Assembly: GCA_016706565.1 (NCBI GenBank)
Contig: JADJJI010000005.1
Coordinates: 336,001 to 400,000 of the forward strand
DNA length: 64,000 bases
DNA from: Piscinibacter sp.
Lineage (GTDB): Bacteria > Pseudomonadota > Gammaproteobacteria > Burkholderiales > Burkholderiaceae_C
Direction: 5' to 3'
Shown here: positions 35,926-44,127 of the stretch, in pieces
Layout of the letters: each line of letters starts with the position of its first letter
Numbering within the stretch: position 1 is the first letter of the stretch
Notes under the pieces: generated by a model
The model's database searches: none
What the model was told of the DNA's origin: nothing
Seen by the model: only the letters and a program-made list of their open reading frames with translations
Made by a program: the position numbers and the translations under genes

Positions 35926-37677
35926 ATGTGGCAGTACGAAGCGCCGCTGCGCGACATGCGCTATGTGATCGAGGACGTGCTGGGCCTGCCCGCCCAGTGG
36001 GCATCGCTGCCCGCCTTCGCCGACCTGGACGCCGACACGGCGCGCCAGGTTCTCGACGAGGCGGCGCGTTTCGCCACCGAGGTGCTGGCGCCGACCAATC
36101 CGATCGGCGACCTCGAGGGCTGCACGCTGAGCAACGGCGAGGTGCGCACGCCGCGCGGCTTCCGCGAGGCCTACCGCGCCTTCGTTGAGGCCGGCTGGCC
36201 GGCGCTGGCTTGTGCGCCCGACGCAGGCGGCCAGGGCCTGCCGCAGGTGCTCAACGCGGCGCTGTACGAGATGCTCGCTGCGGCCAACCACGCCTGGACC
36301 ATGTACCCGGGCCTGCTGCACGGCGCCTACGAGTGCCTGCACGCGCACGCCTCGCCCGAGCTGAAGGAGCGTTACCTCGGCAAGGTGGTCAGCGGCGAAT
36401 GGCTGTCGACCATGTGCCTGACCGAGGCCCACGCCGGCTCCGACCTCGGTCTGCTGTCCACCCGCGCGCAGCCCGCCGGCGACGGCAGCTACCGGATCAA
36501 GGGCACCAAGATCTTCATCTCCGGCGGCGAACAGGACCTGACCGACAACATCGTGCACCTGGTGCTCGCCCGCCTGCCCGATGCGCCGGCCGGCACCAAA
36601 GGCATCTCGCTGTTCCTCGCGCCGAAGTTCCTGCCCGACGGCTCGCGCAATGCGGTGCGCTGCGACGGCGTCGAGAAGAAGATGGGCATCAAGGGCAGCG
36701 CGACCTGCGTGATGGCCTTCGAGGGTGCCACCGGCTGGCTGGTCGGCGAACCGAACCGCGGCCTGGCGGCGATGTTCGCGATGATGAACGCGGCGCGCCT
36801 GCACGTCGCATTGCAGGGCCTGGCGCATGCGCAGAACGCGCACCGCAATGCGCTCGTCTATGCGCATGAGCGGCTGCAGTCGCGTGCGCCGGCGCGCGGC
36901 GACGCACAGGGTGCCGCCGATCCGATCGTGCTGCACCCGGCGATGCGCCGCACGCTGCTGCGCCAGCGTGTGCTGGTCGAAGGCTCGCGGCTGATCGCCT
37001 ACGAGGCGGCCCACCTGATCGACCTGGCCGAGCAGTCGCCCGACGCCGCCGTGCGCGAGCGTGCGCACGAGCAGGCCGCGCTGCTCACGCCGGTGCTCAA
37101 GGCCTTCCTCACGGACAACGGCTTCGCGCTGGCCAGCGAGGCGCTGCAGGTTTTCGGCGGCCACGGCTACACGCACGACTGGGGTGTCGAACAATGTGTG
37201 CGCGACGCGCGCATCGCGATGATCTACGAGGGCACCAACCAGATCCAGGCGATCGATCTCGTGGTGCGCAAGCTGGTCGCCGACGGCGGGCGAAAGTTCG
37301 CGGCCTGGTTGGAAGCGCTGGCAGCCGGGCTGCCGGTGGCCGCGCGCCATGGCCCGGCGGCCTTCGAGCAGTTGCGGCTGCTCGGTGAGCTCGCGGCCGA
37401 CGTGGTCGCCGCCTCGCGCGAAGACGCCGAGCTCCCGTTCCGCGTCGCCGACGACCTGCTGCGCGCCACCGGCCTCGCGCTGGTCGCCCAGGCCTGGGCG
37501 CGTGCCGACGCCGTGTCGAGCCGGCCGCAGCATGCCGGCGACGCCTTCCACCGCGCCAAGTGTGAGAGCGCTGCGCATTGCTTCGTCCACCTGCGGCCCG
37601 AGTTCGAGCATGCGCTGGCGCAGGCACGCGCCGGCTGGCAGCCGCTGGCCCGGCTGGCTCCGCCTGAAGCGGCATGA
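35926..37677 (+). CDS. Acyl-CoA dehydrogenase, long form with C-terminal extension
   Basis: 583 residues, longer than classical 380-residue members. FAD/substrate motifs: STMCLTEAHAGSDLGLL, KIFISGGEQDL, and the catalytic-Glu segment MIYEGTNQIQAIDL near residue 440. The last ~130 residues form the extra domain seen in DmdC-like and related enzymes. In this operon it could convert dihydro-phenylpropanoyl-CoA (for example dihydroferuloyl-CoA) to the cinnamoyl-CoA; that is inference. It overlaps the MarR gene by four bases (ATGA). Confidence 0.92.
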   Translation: MWQYEAPLRDMRYVIEDVLGLPAQWASLPAFADLDADTARQVLDEAARFATEVLAPTNPIGDLEGCTLSNGEVRTPRGFREAYRAFVEAGWPALACAPDAGGQGLPQVLNAALYEMLAAANHAWTMYPGLLHGAYECLHAHASPELKERYLGKVVSGEWLSTMCLTEAHAGSDLGLLSTRAQPAGDGSYRIKGTKIFISGGEQDLTDNIVHLVLARLPDAPAGTKGISLFLAPKFLPDGSRNAVRCDGVEKKMGIKGSATCVMAFEGATGWLVGEPNRGLAAMFAMMNAARLHVALQGLAHAQNAHRNALVYAHERLQSRAPARGDAQGAADPIVLHPAMRRTLLRQRVLVEGSRLIAYEAAHLIDLAEQSPDAAVRERAHEQAALLTPVLKAFLTDNGFALASEALQVFGGHGYTHDWGVEQCVRDARIAMIYEGTNQIQAIDLVVRKLVADGGRKFAAWLEALAAGLPVAARHGPAAFEQLRLLGELAADVVAASREDAELPFRVADDLLRATGLALVAQAWARADAVSSRPQHAGDAFHRAKCESAAHCFVHLRPEFEHALAQARAGWQPLARLAPPEAA

Positions 37678-38174
37678 CGCAGGTAGACATGGCCGACAGC
37701 CACGGGCTCGACCATTCGCGCCTGACCACGCTGGTAGGCTACGCCGCCAGCCGCGCGGCGATCGAGCTGCGCAAGGACTTCGCCCGCCACCTCGGGCCGC
37801 TCGGGTTGAAGGTGGTCGACTACTCGATCCTGTTGCTGGTGGCCTCGAACTCCGAGGTCAACCAGAAGCAGCTCGGCGAGGCGCTGGACATCTCCGCTCC
37901 GAACATGGCGATCACGCTGGACCGGCTGGTCGAGAACGGCTGGGTCGAACGGGTGCGCAGCACGCAGGACCGCCGCGCCATGCTGATCCACCTGACCGCC
38001 GCCGGCCGCGCGCTGGTCAAGCGCGCCGAAGCGATCGCCGCGACGATGGAGGAGGGCACGCTCGCCGGCCTGTCGCCGGCCGAGCGCGCATTGCTCGTCG
38101 AACTGCTGCTCAAGGTCGGCCTGAAGCAGACGGCGCGCCGGCGCGGCGTGCGCGCCGAGGCCACGTCAGGCTGA
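37674..38174 (+). CDS. MarR family transcriptional regulator
   Basis: 166 residues. The winged helix-turn-helix includes NQKQLGEALDISAPNMAITL then the wing VERVRSTQDRRAMLIHLT, with DRR typical of MarR. It closes the phenylpropanoid operon, a position like that of HcaR/CouR/FerC-type regulators that respond to hydroxycinnamoyl-CoA. The likely operator is at 27266-27284. Its end overlaps that of the convergent alpha/beta hydrolase gene. Confidence 0.9.
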   Translation: MTQVDMADSHGLDHSRLTTLVGYAASRAAIELRKDFARHLGPLGLKVVDYSILLLVASNSEVNQKQLGEALDISAPNMAITLDRLVENGWVERVRSTQDRRAMLIHLTAAGRALVKRAEAIAATMEEGTLAGLSPAERALLVELLLKVGLKQTARRRGVRAEATSG

Positions 38175-39062
38175 TCCTTCCATCCGCAGGTGCGCGGCCA
38201 CCGCCTCGGCGACCGCCGTGTCATCGAGGATGCGCCGGTGCCCGAGGCCAGCGTGCGATGCGAGCCGCAGCGAGGGCATGGCCTTCGCGAGGCGGCGACT
38301 GGCACTGAACGGCGCCACGCGGTCGGCTTCGTCGTGCAGCACCAGGCTCGGCTGCATCACGCGCGGGCCCAGCCAGCCGGGTTCGTACTCGCCGAGGTTC
38401 ACCTCCTCGCGCAACTCGATCTGCGCGCGCATGCGCGCGCTGATGCCGGACGGCAGGCCGAAGCTGCCGGCGAACCAGTCGAGGAACTGCGCCGGCGGTG
38501 CCGACGGCGCGATCAGCGCGAGGCGCTGCACAGGCAGGCCGCGCGCCGCGGCATGCAGCGCGGCCAGCGCGCCCAGCGAATGCGCGACCACGCCGTGCAG
38601 CGGGCCCAGTCGCGCCGTGGCGGCGAACAGCGCGCGGCCGAACTGGGGCAGCGTCGAGCGCCAGCCGCCGCTGCGGCCGTGCGCGGGCAGGTCCAGCAGC
38701 ACCGGGTCGAAACCGTCGGCCACCAGCCGGTCGGCCAGCCGCCGCATCTGCCCGGCGCTGCCGGCCCAGCCGTGCACTAGCAGCACGACAGGACGGCCCG
38801 GCGGCACGTCGGCGCGGCGGTGGCTGGCCAGCGGCACGCCTTCGAAGGGCCAATGCGTCAGCTGCCAGGGTGCGGGCAGCGGCCGGCGCGCCGCGAGCTT
38901 CCAGGGCAGCGGGGTGAAGAAGAGCCGCAGCGCACCGCGTGTGCCCCAGGCCGGCACGAGCCGGTCGGTCAGGCGCAGCGTGGCGCCGAGGGCGCGCGCC
39001 GCCGGGCTGGCGGCGTAGAAGGCAGCGGCTGGGTTGCTTGCCGAGTTGGTGGGCGCGGCCAT
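38166..39062 (-). CDS. Alpha/beta hydrolase fold protein
   Basis: 298 residues from the ATG at 39062 (MAAPTNSAS). The oxyanion HG motif is VVLLVHGWAGSAGQM; the nucleophile elbow is VVAHSLGALAAL; a later Asp (HDEADRVAPF) and His (GLGHRRIL) complete the triad. The substrate is unknown. It follows a 38-residue membrane protein gene by three bases and shares its promoter, which carries a palindrome also found before the neighbouring tetR gene. Confidence 0.88.
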   Translation of the reverse strand: MAAPTNSASNPAAAFYAASPAARALGATLRLTDRLVPAWGTRGALRLFFTPLPWKLAARRPLPAPWQLTHWPFEGVPLASHRRADVPPGRPVVLLVHGWAGSAGQMRRLADRLVADGFDPVLLDLPAHGRSGGWRSTLPQFGRALFAATARLGPLHGVVAHSLGALAALHAAARGLPVQRLALIAPSAPPAQFLDWFAGSFGLPSGISARMRAQIELREEVNLGEYEPGWLGPRVMQPSLVLHDEADRVAPFSASRRLAKAMPSLRLASHAGLGHRRILDDTAVAEAVAAHLRMEGSA

Positions 39063-39064
39063 GC

Positions 39065-39181
39065 TCAGAACAGCACCAGGTCGGCATTGCGGCGCGGCAG
39101 GCCTTGCCACAGGCGCAGCAGAGCCCAGGCGGCGGAGCCGATGCCGGCCAGCCCGGCAGCCCCGAAGACGATGATCAGCAT
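39065..39181 (-). CDS. Small membrane protein, 38 aa
   Basis: A short gene: one hydrophobic segment (MLIIVFGAAGLAGIGSAAWA) followed by a basic amphipathic tail (LLRLWQGLPRRN) ending DLVLF. AAAGGA lies about eight bases before the ATG. The stop is three bases from the hydrolase start, indicating coupling. A palindromic operator lies 16 bases upstream of the start. Function unknown; the length, ribosome binding site and positioning argue that it is real. Confidence 0.6.
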   Translation of the reverse strand: MLIIVFGAAGLAGIGSAAWALLRLWQGLPRRNADLVLF

Positions 39182-39196
39182 GGTGAGGATCCTTTC

Positions 39197-39214
39197 TTCG
39201 CACGAGCGTGCGAA
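39197..39214. promoter_or_regulatory. Candidate TetR operator upstream of the small protein-hydrolase unit
   Basis: TTCGCACGAGCGTGCGAA, perfect eight-base arms around AG. A near-identical site is found at 39933-39950 immediately before tetR. Two copies at both ends of the regulator region strongly suggest one regulon. Confidence 0.65.
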
Positions 39215-39271
39215 ATATAGGCGCGGCTGGTGGCCGCAGGGTGGAACACGTCGTTCATGGCGGGTTGGAGT

Positions 39272-39922
39272 TCAGTGGCGCGTGCGGCGCTCGGGCGCGG
39301 CCAGCAGCGATGCGATCAGCCGCTCGTAGGCGCACCAGGCACGGTCGGCGGCGCGCGGGTCGCGCAGGAAGCGCGCCTCGCGCATCAGCGCGACGAACAG
39401 GCCGTCGAGCTCGTAGACGAGCTGCTCGGCATCGGTGTCGGGTTTCAGGTGGCCGGCCTCGATGGCCTGGATGGCGGTGCGCCTGAGCGCCGCGCGCCAG
39501 CGGCGCGTGCCGTCGAGCAGCAACTCGCGCAGCGGGCCCTCGCGGTCGTCGTACTCGAAGGCGCCGGCGCAGTAGAGGCAGCCGGTGCGGATCTCGACGT
39601 CGCGGGCGCGCTGCAGCCACAGCCGCATGATCGCGTTCAGGCGAGGCAGGCCGCGCGGCTCGCGCATCGCCGGCACGAACACGTCCTGCAGGAAGCGGCG
39701 GTCGTACTCCTCGACCACCGCCTTCTGCAGCGCCTCGCGCGAGCCGATGCGCGAGAACACGCCGCTCTTGGACAGGCCCAGGCGCTTGGCGACCTCACCG
39801 ACGGTCAGGCTCTCCAGGCCGTCGGAGGCCGCCATCTCGAGCGCGGTGTCGAGGATGGCGGCGAGCGTCAGCCCGCTGCGCTGCGTCTTCGCTTCGACCG
39901 TGATGGCGCTGTCCGTGACCAT
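39272..39922 (-). CDS. TetR family transcriptional regulator (TetR_C_16/AcuR-like)
   Basis: 216 residues from the ATG at 39922; GTG at 39931 is an alternative. DNA-binding part: ILDTALEMAASDGLESLTVGE... with VAKRLGLSKSGVFSRIGS as the recognition helix. The C-terminal domain contains RTGCLYCAGAFEYDDREGP, as in AcuR/YxaF-like members. It probably represses itself and the downstream small protein-hydrolase unit through the shared palindrome. The ligand is unknown. Confidence 0.9.
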   Translation of the reverse strand: MVTDSAITVEAKTQRSGLTLAAILDTALEMAASDGLESLTVGEVAKRLGLSKSGVFSRIGSREALQKAVVEEYDRRFLQDVFVPAMREPRGLPRLNAIMRLWLQRARDVEIRTGCLYCAGAFEYDDREGPLRELLLDGTRRWRAALRRTAIQAIEAGHLKPDTDAEQLVYELDGLFVALMREARFLRDPRAADRAWCAYERLIASLLAAPERRTRH

Positions 39923-39932
39923 GACAGGCACT

Positions 39933-39950
39933 TTAGCACGGTCGTGCGAA
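39933..39950. promoter_or_regulatory. Candidate TetR operator, autoregulatory copy
   Basis: TTAGCACGGTCGTGCGAA, the 8-2-8 palindrome of 39197-39214 with one arm mismatch. It ends 11 bases upstream of the tetR ATG at 39922. Confidence 0.6.
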
Positions 39951-39968
39951 AGTGCAAGCGTCAGCCGA

Positions 39969-41087
39969 TCACCCCCAGACTTCCTGCGCGGTCTCGACGA
40001 CCAGGCGCAGCTTGGCGCGCTGCGCCTCCACCGCGATGTTGTTGCCGTGCACGGTGCTGGAGAAGCCGCATTGCGGGCTCAGGCACAGCTGGTCCAGCGG
40101 CGCGTACTTCGAGGCCTCCTCGATGCGGCGCTTGAGCGCGTCCTTGCTCTCCATCTCGCCGAACTTGGTGGTCACCAGGCCGAGCACGACGATCTTGCCC
40201 TTGGGCAGGTAGCGCAGCGGGCGGAAGTCGCCCGAGCGGTCGTCGTCGTACTCGAGGAAGAAGGCGTCGAGGTTCATCTCCGACAGCAGCGCCTCGGCCA
40301 CCGGCTCGTAGTTGCCGGCCGCCGCATGCGTGCTCTTGAAGTTGCCGCGGCACAGGTGCATGGCCAGCGTCATGCCGGCCGGCTTGTGCGCCACCACCTT
40401 GTTGATGAACTTGGCGTAGCGGTGCGGCAGCTCGTTGGGGTCGTCGCCGCGCTGGCGCGCCGCCTCGCGCATCTTCTCGTCGCACAGGTAGGCCATGTTG
40501 GTGTCGTCCATCTGCACGTAGCGGCAGCCGGCGTCGAACAGGCTCTGCAGCTCGTCGCCGTAGGCCTTGGCCACGTCGTCGTAGAAGAACGGGTCGAGCT
40601 CCGGGTAGTGCTCCTTGCTGATGCCGGCGCGGCCGCCGCGGAAATGCAGCATGGTCGGCGACGGGATCGTCACCTTGGGCGTCAGGCCAGCGGCCACCTG
40701 GCTCTTCAGGTACTCGAAGTCGGCACGCTGGATGTCCTTCACATGCTCGACCTTGCCGACCACGCGCATCACCGGCGGCGCCAGCTCTTCGGTGCCGTCG
40801 GGCTTGCGGATGGTGACCGGGATGTCGGTCTTCACGCCGCCGAGCTGCTCGAGGAAATCGATGTGGAAATAGGTACGGCGGAACTCGCCGTCGGTGATCG
40901 ACTGCAGGCCGACGTCCTGCTGGAACTTGACGATCTCGGTGATCGCCTTGTCTTCCACCGCGCGCAGCTGCTCGGCGGTGATCTCCTTCTTCACGAAGAA
41001 CTGCTCGCGCGCATCGAGCAGGTACTTGGGGCGCAGGAAGCTGCCGACATGGTCGGCGCGGAACGGGGGCGTGGTGCGGGCGGTCAT
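39969..41087 (-). CDS. MetE C-terminal-like (cobalamin-independent methionine synthase family) protein
   Basis: 372 residues from the ATG at 41087 (CGGAGA upstream). Core motifs of the UROD/MetE barrel: FRADHVGSFLRP, QSITDGEFRR, QMDDTNMAYL, HLCRGNFKS and the zinc-site region LSPQCGFSSTV. It lacks the N-terminal half of full MetE, like YxjG/YxjH-type proteins and CoM-linked methyltransferases. It lies 31 bases downstream of vanR on the same strand, so it is probably controlled with vanR. A role linked to methyl or C1 units from vanillate demethylation is an attractive inference, but VanAB itself releases formaldehyde. Confidence 0.85.
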   Translation of the reverse strand: MTARTTPPFRADHVGSFLRPKYLLDAREQFFVKKEITAEQLRAVEDKAITEIVKFQQDVGLQSITDGEFRRTYFHIDFLEQLGGVKTDIPVTIRKPDGTEELAPPVMRVVGKVEHVKDIQRADFEYLKSQVAAGLTPKVTIPSPTMLHFRGGRAGISKEHYPELDPFFYDDVAKAYGDELQSLFDAGCRYVQMDDTNMAYLCDEKMREAARQRGDDPNELPHRYAKFINKVVAHKPAGMTLAMHLCRGNFKSTHAAAGNYEPVAEALLSEMNLDAFFLEYDDDRSGDFRPLRYLPKGKIVVLGLVTTKFGEMESKDALKRRIEEASKYAPLDQLCLSPQCGFSSTVHGNNIAVEAQRAKLRLVVETAQEVWG

Positions 41088-41118
41088 CGTGTGTCTCCGT
41101 GAGTCGGGGTGGGTGAAA

Positions 41119-41835
41119 TCATGACAGTGCCGGTGAAGGGGCCGAGGCCGGGTCGAACAGATGCCCGTAGCGAAAGCCCACCCAGGCATGTTCGCGCATC
41201 AGCATCTCGACGCGCGCCGACTCGCGCTGCGCGAGCGCATCGAACACCAGCTGGTGCTGCAGCTGGGCGATGCGCAGCTTCTGGTATTCCGAGGGCAGGG
41301 CGGCGCGGTCGAGCGCCAGCGAGTCGGCCGAGGCAAAGGGCAGGTGATTGTTGCGTGCGATGGCGTCGGCGATGACGCGGCTGTCCTGCGCGTCGACCAG
41401 CGTGTCGTGGAAGCGCTTGTTCAGGCGGCCCCAGCGGCCGATGTCCTCGTCGACGAGGAAGCCCTTGGCCAGCACGGCGGCGCCTTCGGCGATGCAGCCG
41501 GCCAGCGTCTCGCGCACCGCATCGGTCATGCCGCGCTCGGCCAGGTGCCGGGCGGCCAGGCCCTCCAGGGTGCCGCGCACCTCGATGGCCGAGCGCACGT
41601 CGGCCTCCGAGAAGCGGCGCACCACGTAGCCGCGCTTGCCGGCCTTCTCGAGCAGCCCTTCCTGCTCCAGCGTGCGGAAGGCCAGCCGCACCGGCGTGCG
41701 CGACACCCCCAGCGCCGCGGCCACCGGGATCTCGACCAGCCGTTCGCCGGCCGCCAGCCGCCCATTGACGATGAGCTGCCGCAAAGTGGCGACGACACTG
41801 CTCGAATCCGGACTCGGGGCTTCAATTGGATCCAT
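41119..41835 (-). CDS. vanR: GntR family regulator, VanR type
   Basis: 238 residues. N-terminal GntR helix-turn-helix (LRQLIVNGRLAAGERLVEIP, then ALGVSRTPVRLAFRTLEQ), C-terminal FCD ligand domain with RGTLEGLAARHLAE and KRFHDTLVDA. It is divergent from vanA. ATTGGATCCA sequences at its own start codon and upstream of vanA match the VanR operator known from Caulobacter, so it likely represses vanAB and itself and is released by vanillate. Confidence 0.88.
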   Translation of the reverse strand: MDPIEAPSPDSSSVVATLRQLIVNGRLAAGERLVEIPVAAALGVSRTPVRLAFRTLEQEGLLEKAGKRGYVVRRFSEADVRSAIEVRGTLEGLAARHLAERGMTDAVRETLAGCIAEGAAVLAKGFLVDEDIGRWGRLNKRFHDTLVDAQDSRVIADAIARNNHLPFASADSLALDRAALPSEYQKLRIAQLQHQLVFDALAQRESARVEMLMREHAWVGFRYGHLFDPASAPSPALS

Positions 41836-41836
41836 A
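41825..41836. promoter_or_regulatory. VanR operator, copy overlapping the vanR start codon
   Basis: ATTGGATCCATA, matching the VanO palindrome ATTGGATCCAAT at 10 of 12 bases. The vanR ATG (41833-41835) lies within it, consistent with autorepression. Confidence 0.7.
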
Positions 41837-41876
41837 AATGGCTTTCAGTTGCGCCATGAGCTCGGTTTGTCGCACA

Positions 41877-41888
41877 ATTGGATCCAAT
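41877..41888. promoter_or_regulatory. VanR operator upstream of vanA
   Basis: ATTGGATCCAAT, a perfect 12-base palindrome identical to the VanO half-operator described for Caulobacter vanAB. It is 30 bases upstream of the vanA ATG. Confidence 0.8.
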
Positions 41889-41918
41889 CGGCAAGTGCTC
41901 GAGCATCAGGAGACAAGG

Positions 41919-42953
41919 ATGTATCCCAAGAACGCATGGTATGTGGCCTGCACCCCGGCCGACATCGACGAGAAGCCGCTGGGCCGCACGGTGTGCGGCG
42001 AGCGCATCGTCTTCTTCCGTGGTCCGCAAGGGCAGGCGGTCGGCCTGGACGACTGGTGCCCGCACCGCGGCGCGCCACTGTCGCTCGGCCGCGTGGTCGA
42101 GGGCAAGCTGGTCTGCGGCTACCACGGCCTGGAGATGGGCTGCGAGGGCAAGACCGTCGCCATGCCCGGCCAGCGCGTGCGCGGCTTTCCGCCGGTGGCC
42201 AACTACCCGGTGATCGAGCGCTACGGCTTCGTCTGGGTGTGGCCGGGCGAGGCGGCCAAGGCCGACCCGGCGCTGCTGCCGAACCTGGCCTGGGCGGAAG
42301 ACCCGGCCTGGGCCTTCGGCGGCGGCATGTTCCATGTGAAGTGCGACTACCGGCTGATGGTCGACAACCTGATGGACCTGACGCACGAGAAGTACGTGCA
42401 CTCCACCAGCATCGGCCAGCAGGAGCTCGACGAGGTGCCGGCGCAGACTACCGCAGAGGGCGATGTCGTCATCACCCGGCGCGAGATGCCTGGCGTGAAG
42501 GCGCCGCCCTTCTGGCAGGTCGCGATGCGCAGCAACGGCCACGACGACCAGGCCACGGTGGACCGCTGGCAGCGCTGCCGCTTCGTGCCGCCGTCTTCCG
42601 TGCTGATCGACGTGGGCGTGGCGCTGGCCGGGCAGGGTGGCTTCGACGCGCCGGCCGCGGCCAAGACCTCGGGCATCGTGGTGGACCTGATCACGCCCGA
42701 GACCGAGACCTCGATCTGGTACTTCTGGGGCCTGGCCCGCAATTTCCGCCCCGACGACAAGGCGCTCACCGCCTCGATCCGCGAGGCGCAGGGCAAGGTG
42801 TTCATGGAAGACCTGGAGATGCTCGAGTCGCAGCAGCGCAACCTGCTCGCGCGGCCGGAGCGCAAGCTGCTGTCGCTGAACACCGACCTCGGCGGCGTGC
42901 AGGCGCGGCGCATCATCGATCGGCTGGTCGAGCAAGAGAAGGCCACGTCATGA
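41919..42953 (+). CDS. vanA: Vanillate O-demethylase, Rieske oxygenase subunit
   Basis: 344 residues. The ATG at 41919 follows AGGAGACAAGG. The Rieske cluster ligands are C47, H49, C66, H69 (DWCPHRGAPL and VCGYHG). The mononuclear iron region is VDNLMDLTHEKYVHST. Length and context fit VanA: it hydroxylates the methoxy group of vanillate, giving protocatechuate and formaldehyde, with electrons from VanB. It overlaps vanB by four bases. Related Rieske demethylases could take syringate or other methoxybenzoates; the VanR operator supports vanillate. Confidence 0.92.
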   Translation: MYPKNAWYVACTPADIDEKPLGRTVCGERIVFFRGPQGQAVGLDDWCPHRGAPLSLGRVVEGKLVCGYHGLEMGCEGKTVAMPGQRVRGFPPVANYPVIERYGFVWVWPGEAAKADPALLPNLAWAEDPAWAFGGGMFHVKCDYRLMVDNLMDLTHEKYVHSTSIGQQELDEVPAQTTAEGDVVITRREMPGVKAPPFWQVAMRSNGHDDQATVDRWQRCRFVPPSSVLIDVGVALAGQGGFDAPAAAKTSGIVVDLITPETETSIWYFWGLARNFRPDDKALTASIREAQGKVFMEDLEMLESQQRNLLARPERKLLSLNTDLGGVQARRIIDRLVEQEKATS

Positions 42954-43915
42954 GCGGTGCGACCCTGTCGGTGCGTGTCGCGCGCAAGGCGGTCGAGGCC
43001 GAGGGCATCTGCAGCTTCGAACTGGTCAGCGCCGACGGCGCGCCGCTGCCGGCGTTCTCGGCCGGCTCGCACGTCGACGTGCAACTGCCGGGCGGCCAGA
43101 CGCGCCAGTACTCGCTGTGCAACGACCCGACCGAGACGCACCGCTACCTGATCGCCGTGCTGCGCGACGCCGCCTCGCGCGGCGGCTCGGCCGCCATGCA
43201 CGACGTGGTGAAGGAAGGCGACACGCTGACCATCAGCACGCCGAAGAACCACTTCGCGCTGGCCCACGAGGCCGGCAGCCACCTGCTGCTGGCCGGCGGC
43301 ATCGGCATCACGCCGCTGCTGTGCATGGCGGAGCGGCTGGCCAACGTCGGCGCGGCCTTCGAGATGCACTACTGCACGCGCTCGCGGTCGCGCACGGCCT
43401 TCGTCGAACGCATCTCGCGGTCGGCCTTCGCGCCGCGGGTGCAGTTTCACCATGACGACGGCGTGCCCGATCAGCGCCTGGACATCGCCGCATTGCTGGC
43501 CGAGCCTCCGGCCGGGCGGCACCTCTACGTCTGCGGGCCCAAGGGCTTCATGGACGCGGTGCTGGGCGCTGCGCGTGCCCAGGGCTGGCCCGAATCGCAG
43601 CTGCACTACGAATTTTTCTCTGCCGACGTCGCGCCGGTGGCGGGCGATGCATCGTTCGAGGTGCAACTGGCCAGCTCGGGCCGCATCGTCGTCGTGCCGG
43701 CGGATCGCAGCATCGTGCAGGCCCTGGCCGAGGCCGGCGTGACGGTCGCCACCTCCTGCGAGCAAGGCGTCTGCGGCACCTGCCTGACGCGCGTCATCGA
43801 AGGCGAGCCGGAGCACCGCGACCTCTACCTCACGCCCGAGGAGCAGGCCGCCGGCGACCAGTTCCTGCCCTGCTGCTCGCGCTCACGCTCGGCGCGGCTG
43901 GTGATCGACCTGTAG
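42950..43915 (+). CDS. vanB: Vanillate O-demethylase, ferredoxin-reductase subunit
   Basis: 321 residues of phthalate dioxygenase reductase type. Order: FMN-binding domain (RQYSLCNDP), NAD domain (LLLAGGIGITPLLCM, HLYVCGPKGFMD), C-terminal plant-type 2Fe-2S domain (CEQGVCGTCLTRV ... FLPCCSRS). It transfers electrons from NADH to VanA. Start MSGATLSVRVARK overlaps the vanA stop (ATGA). Confidence 0.93.
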   Translation: MSGATLSVRVARKAVEAEGICSFELVSADGAPLPAFSAGSHVDVQLPGGQTRQYSLCNDPTETHRYLIAVLRDAASRGGSAAMHDVVKEGDTLTISTPKNHFALAHEAGSHLLLAGGIGITPLLCMAERLANVGAAFEMHYCTRSRSRTAFVERISRSAFAPRVQFHHDDGVPDQRLDIAALLAEPPAGRHLYVCGPKGFMDAVLGAARAQGWPESQLHYEFFSADVAPVAGDASFEVQLASSGRIVVVPADRSIVQALAEAGVTVATSCEQGVCGTCLTRVIEGEPEHRDLYLTPEEQAAGDQFLPCCSRSRSARLVIDL

Positions 43916-44127
43916 CGCGCCCGGCCCGCGCAGGCGGGCATGCCGGTTTGCGATAGCTGCTAGTGGATGATCCTCGTTGTCCGTGGATCGGCCATGCCGC
44001 ACCATCGCGCCGCACAATGTCAGGCTGCGCCGTGCGGTCCCTCAGGGTTCTCCCGCGGTCGGCGATGATGATGGTTTGACTGGTCCGGCCCGGCAGCCTG
44101 CACGGGCCTTTCTCTGGAGACAGCTTC

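Noticed and set aside
35146-37611. 821-codon minus-strand frame opposite livF-type and acyl-CoA dehydrogenase genes
   Set aside because: Antisense shadow; both plus-strand genes have complete family motifs.
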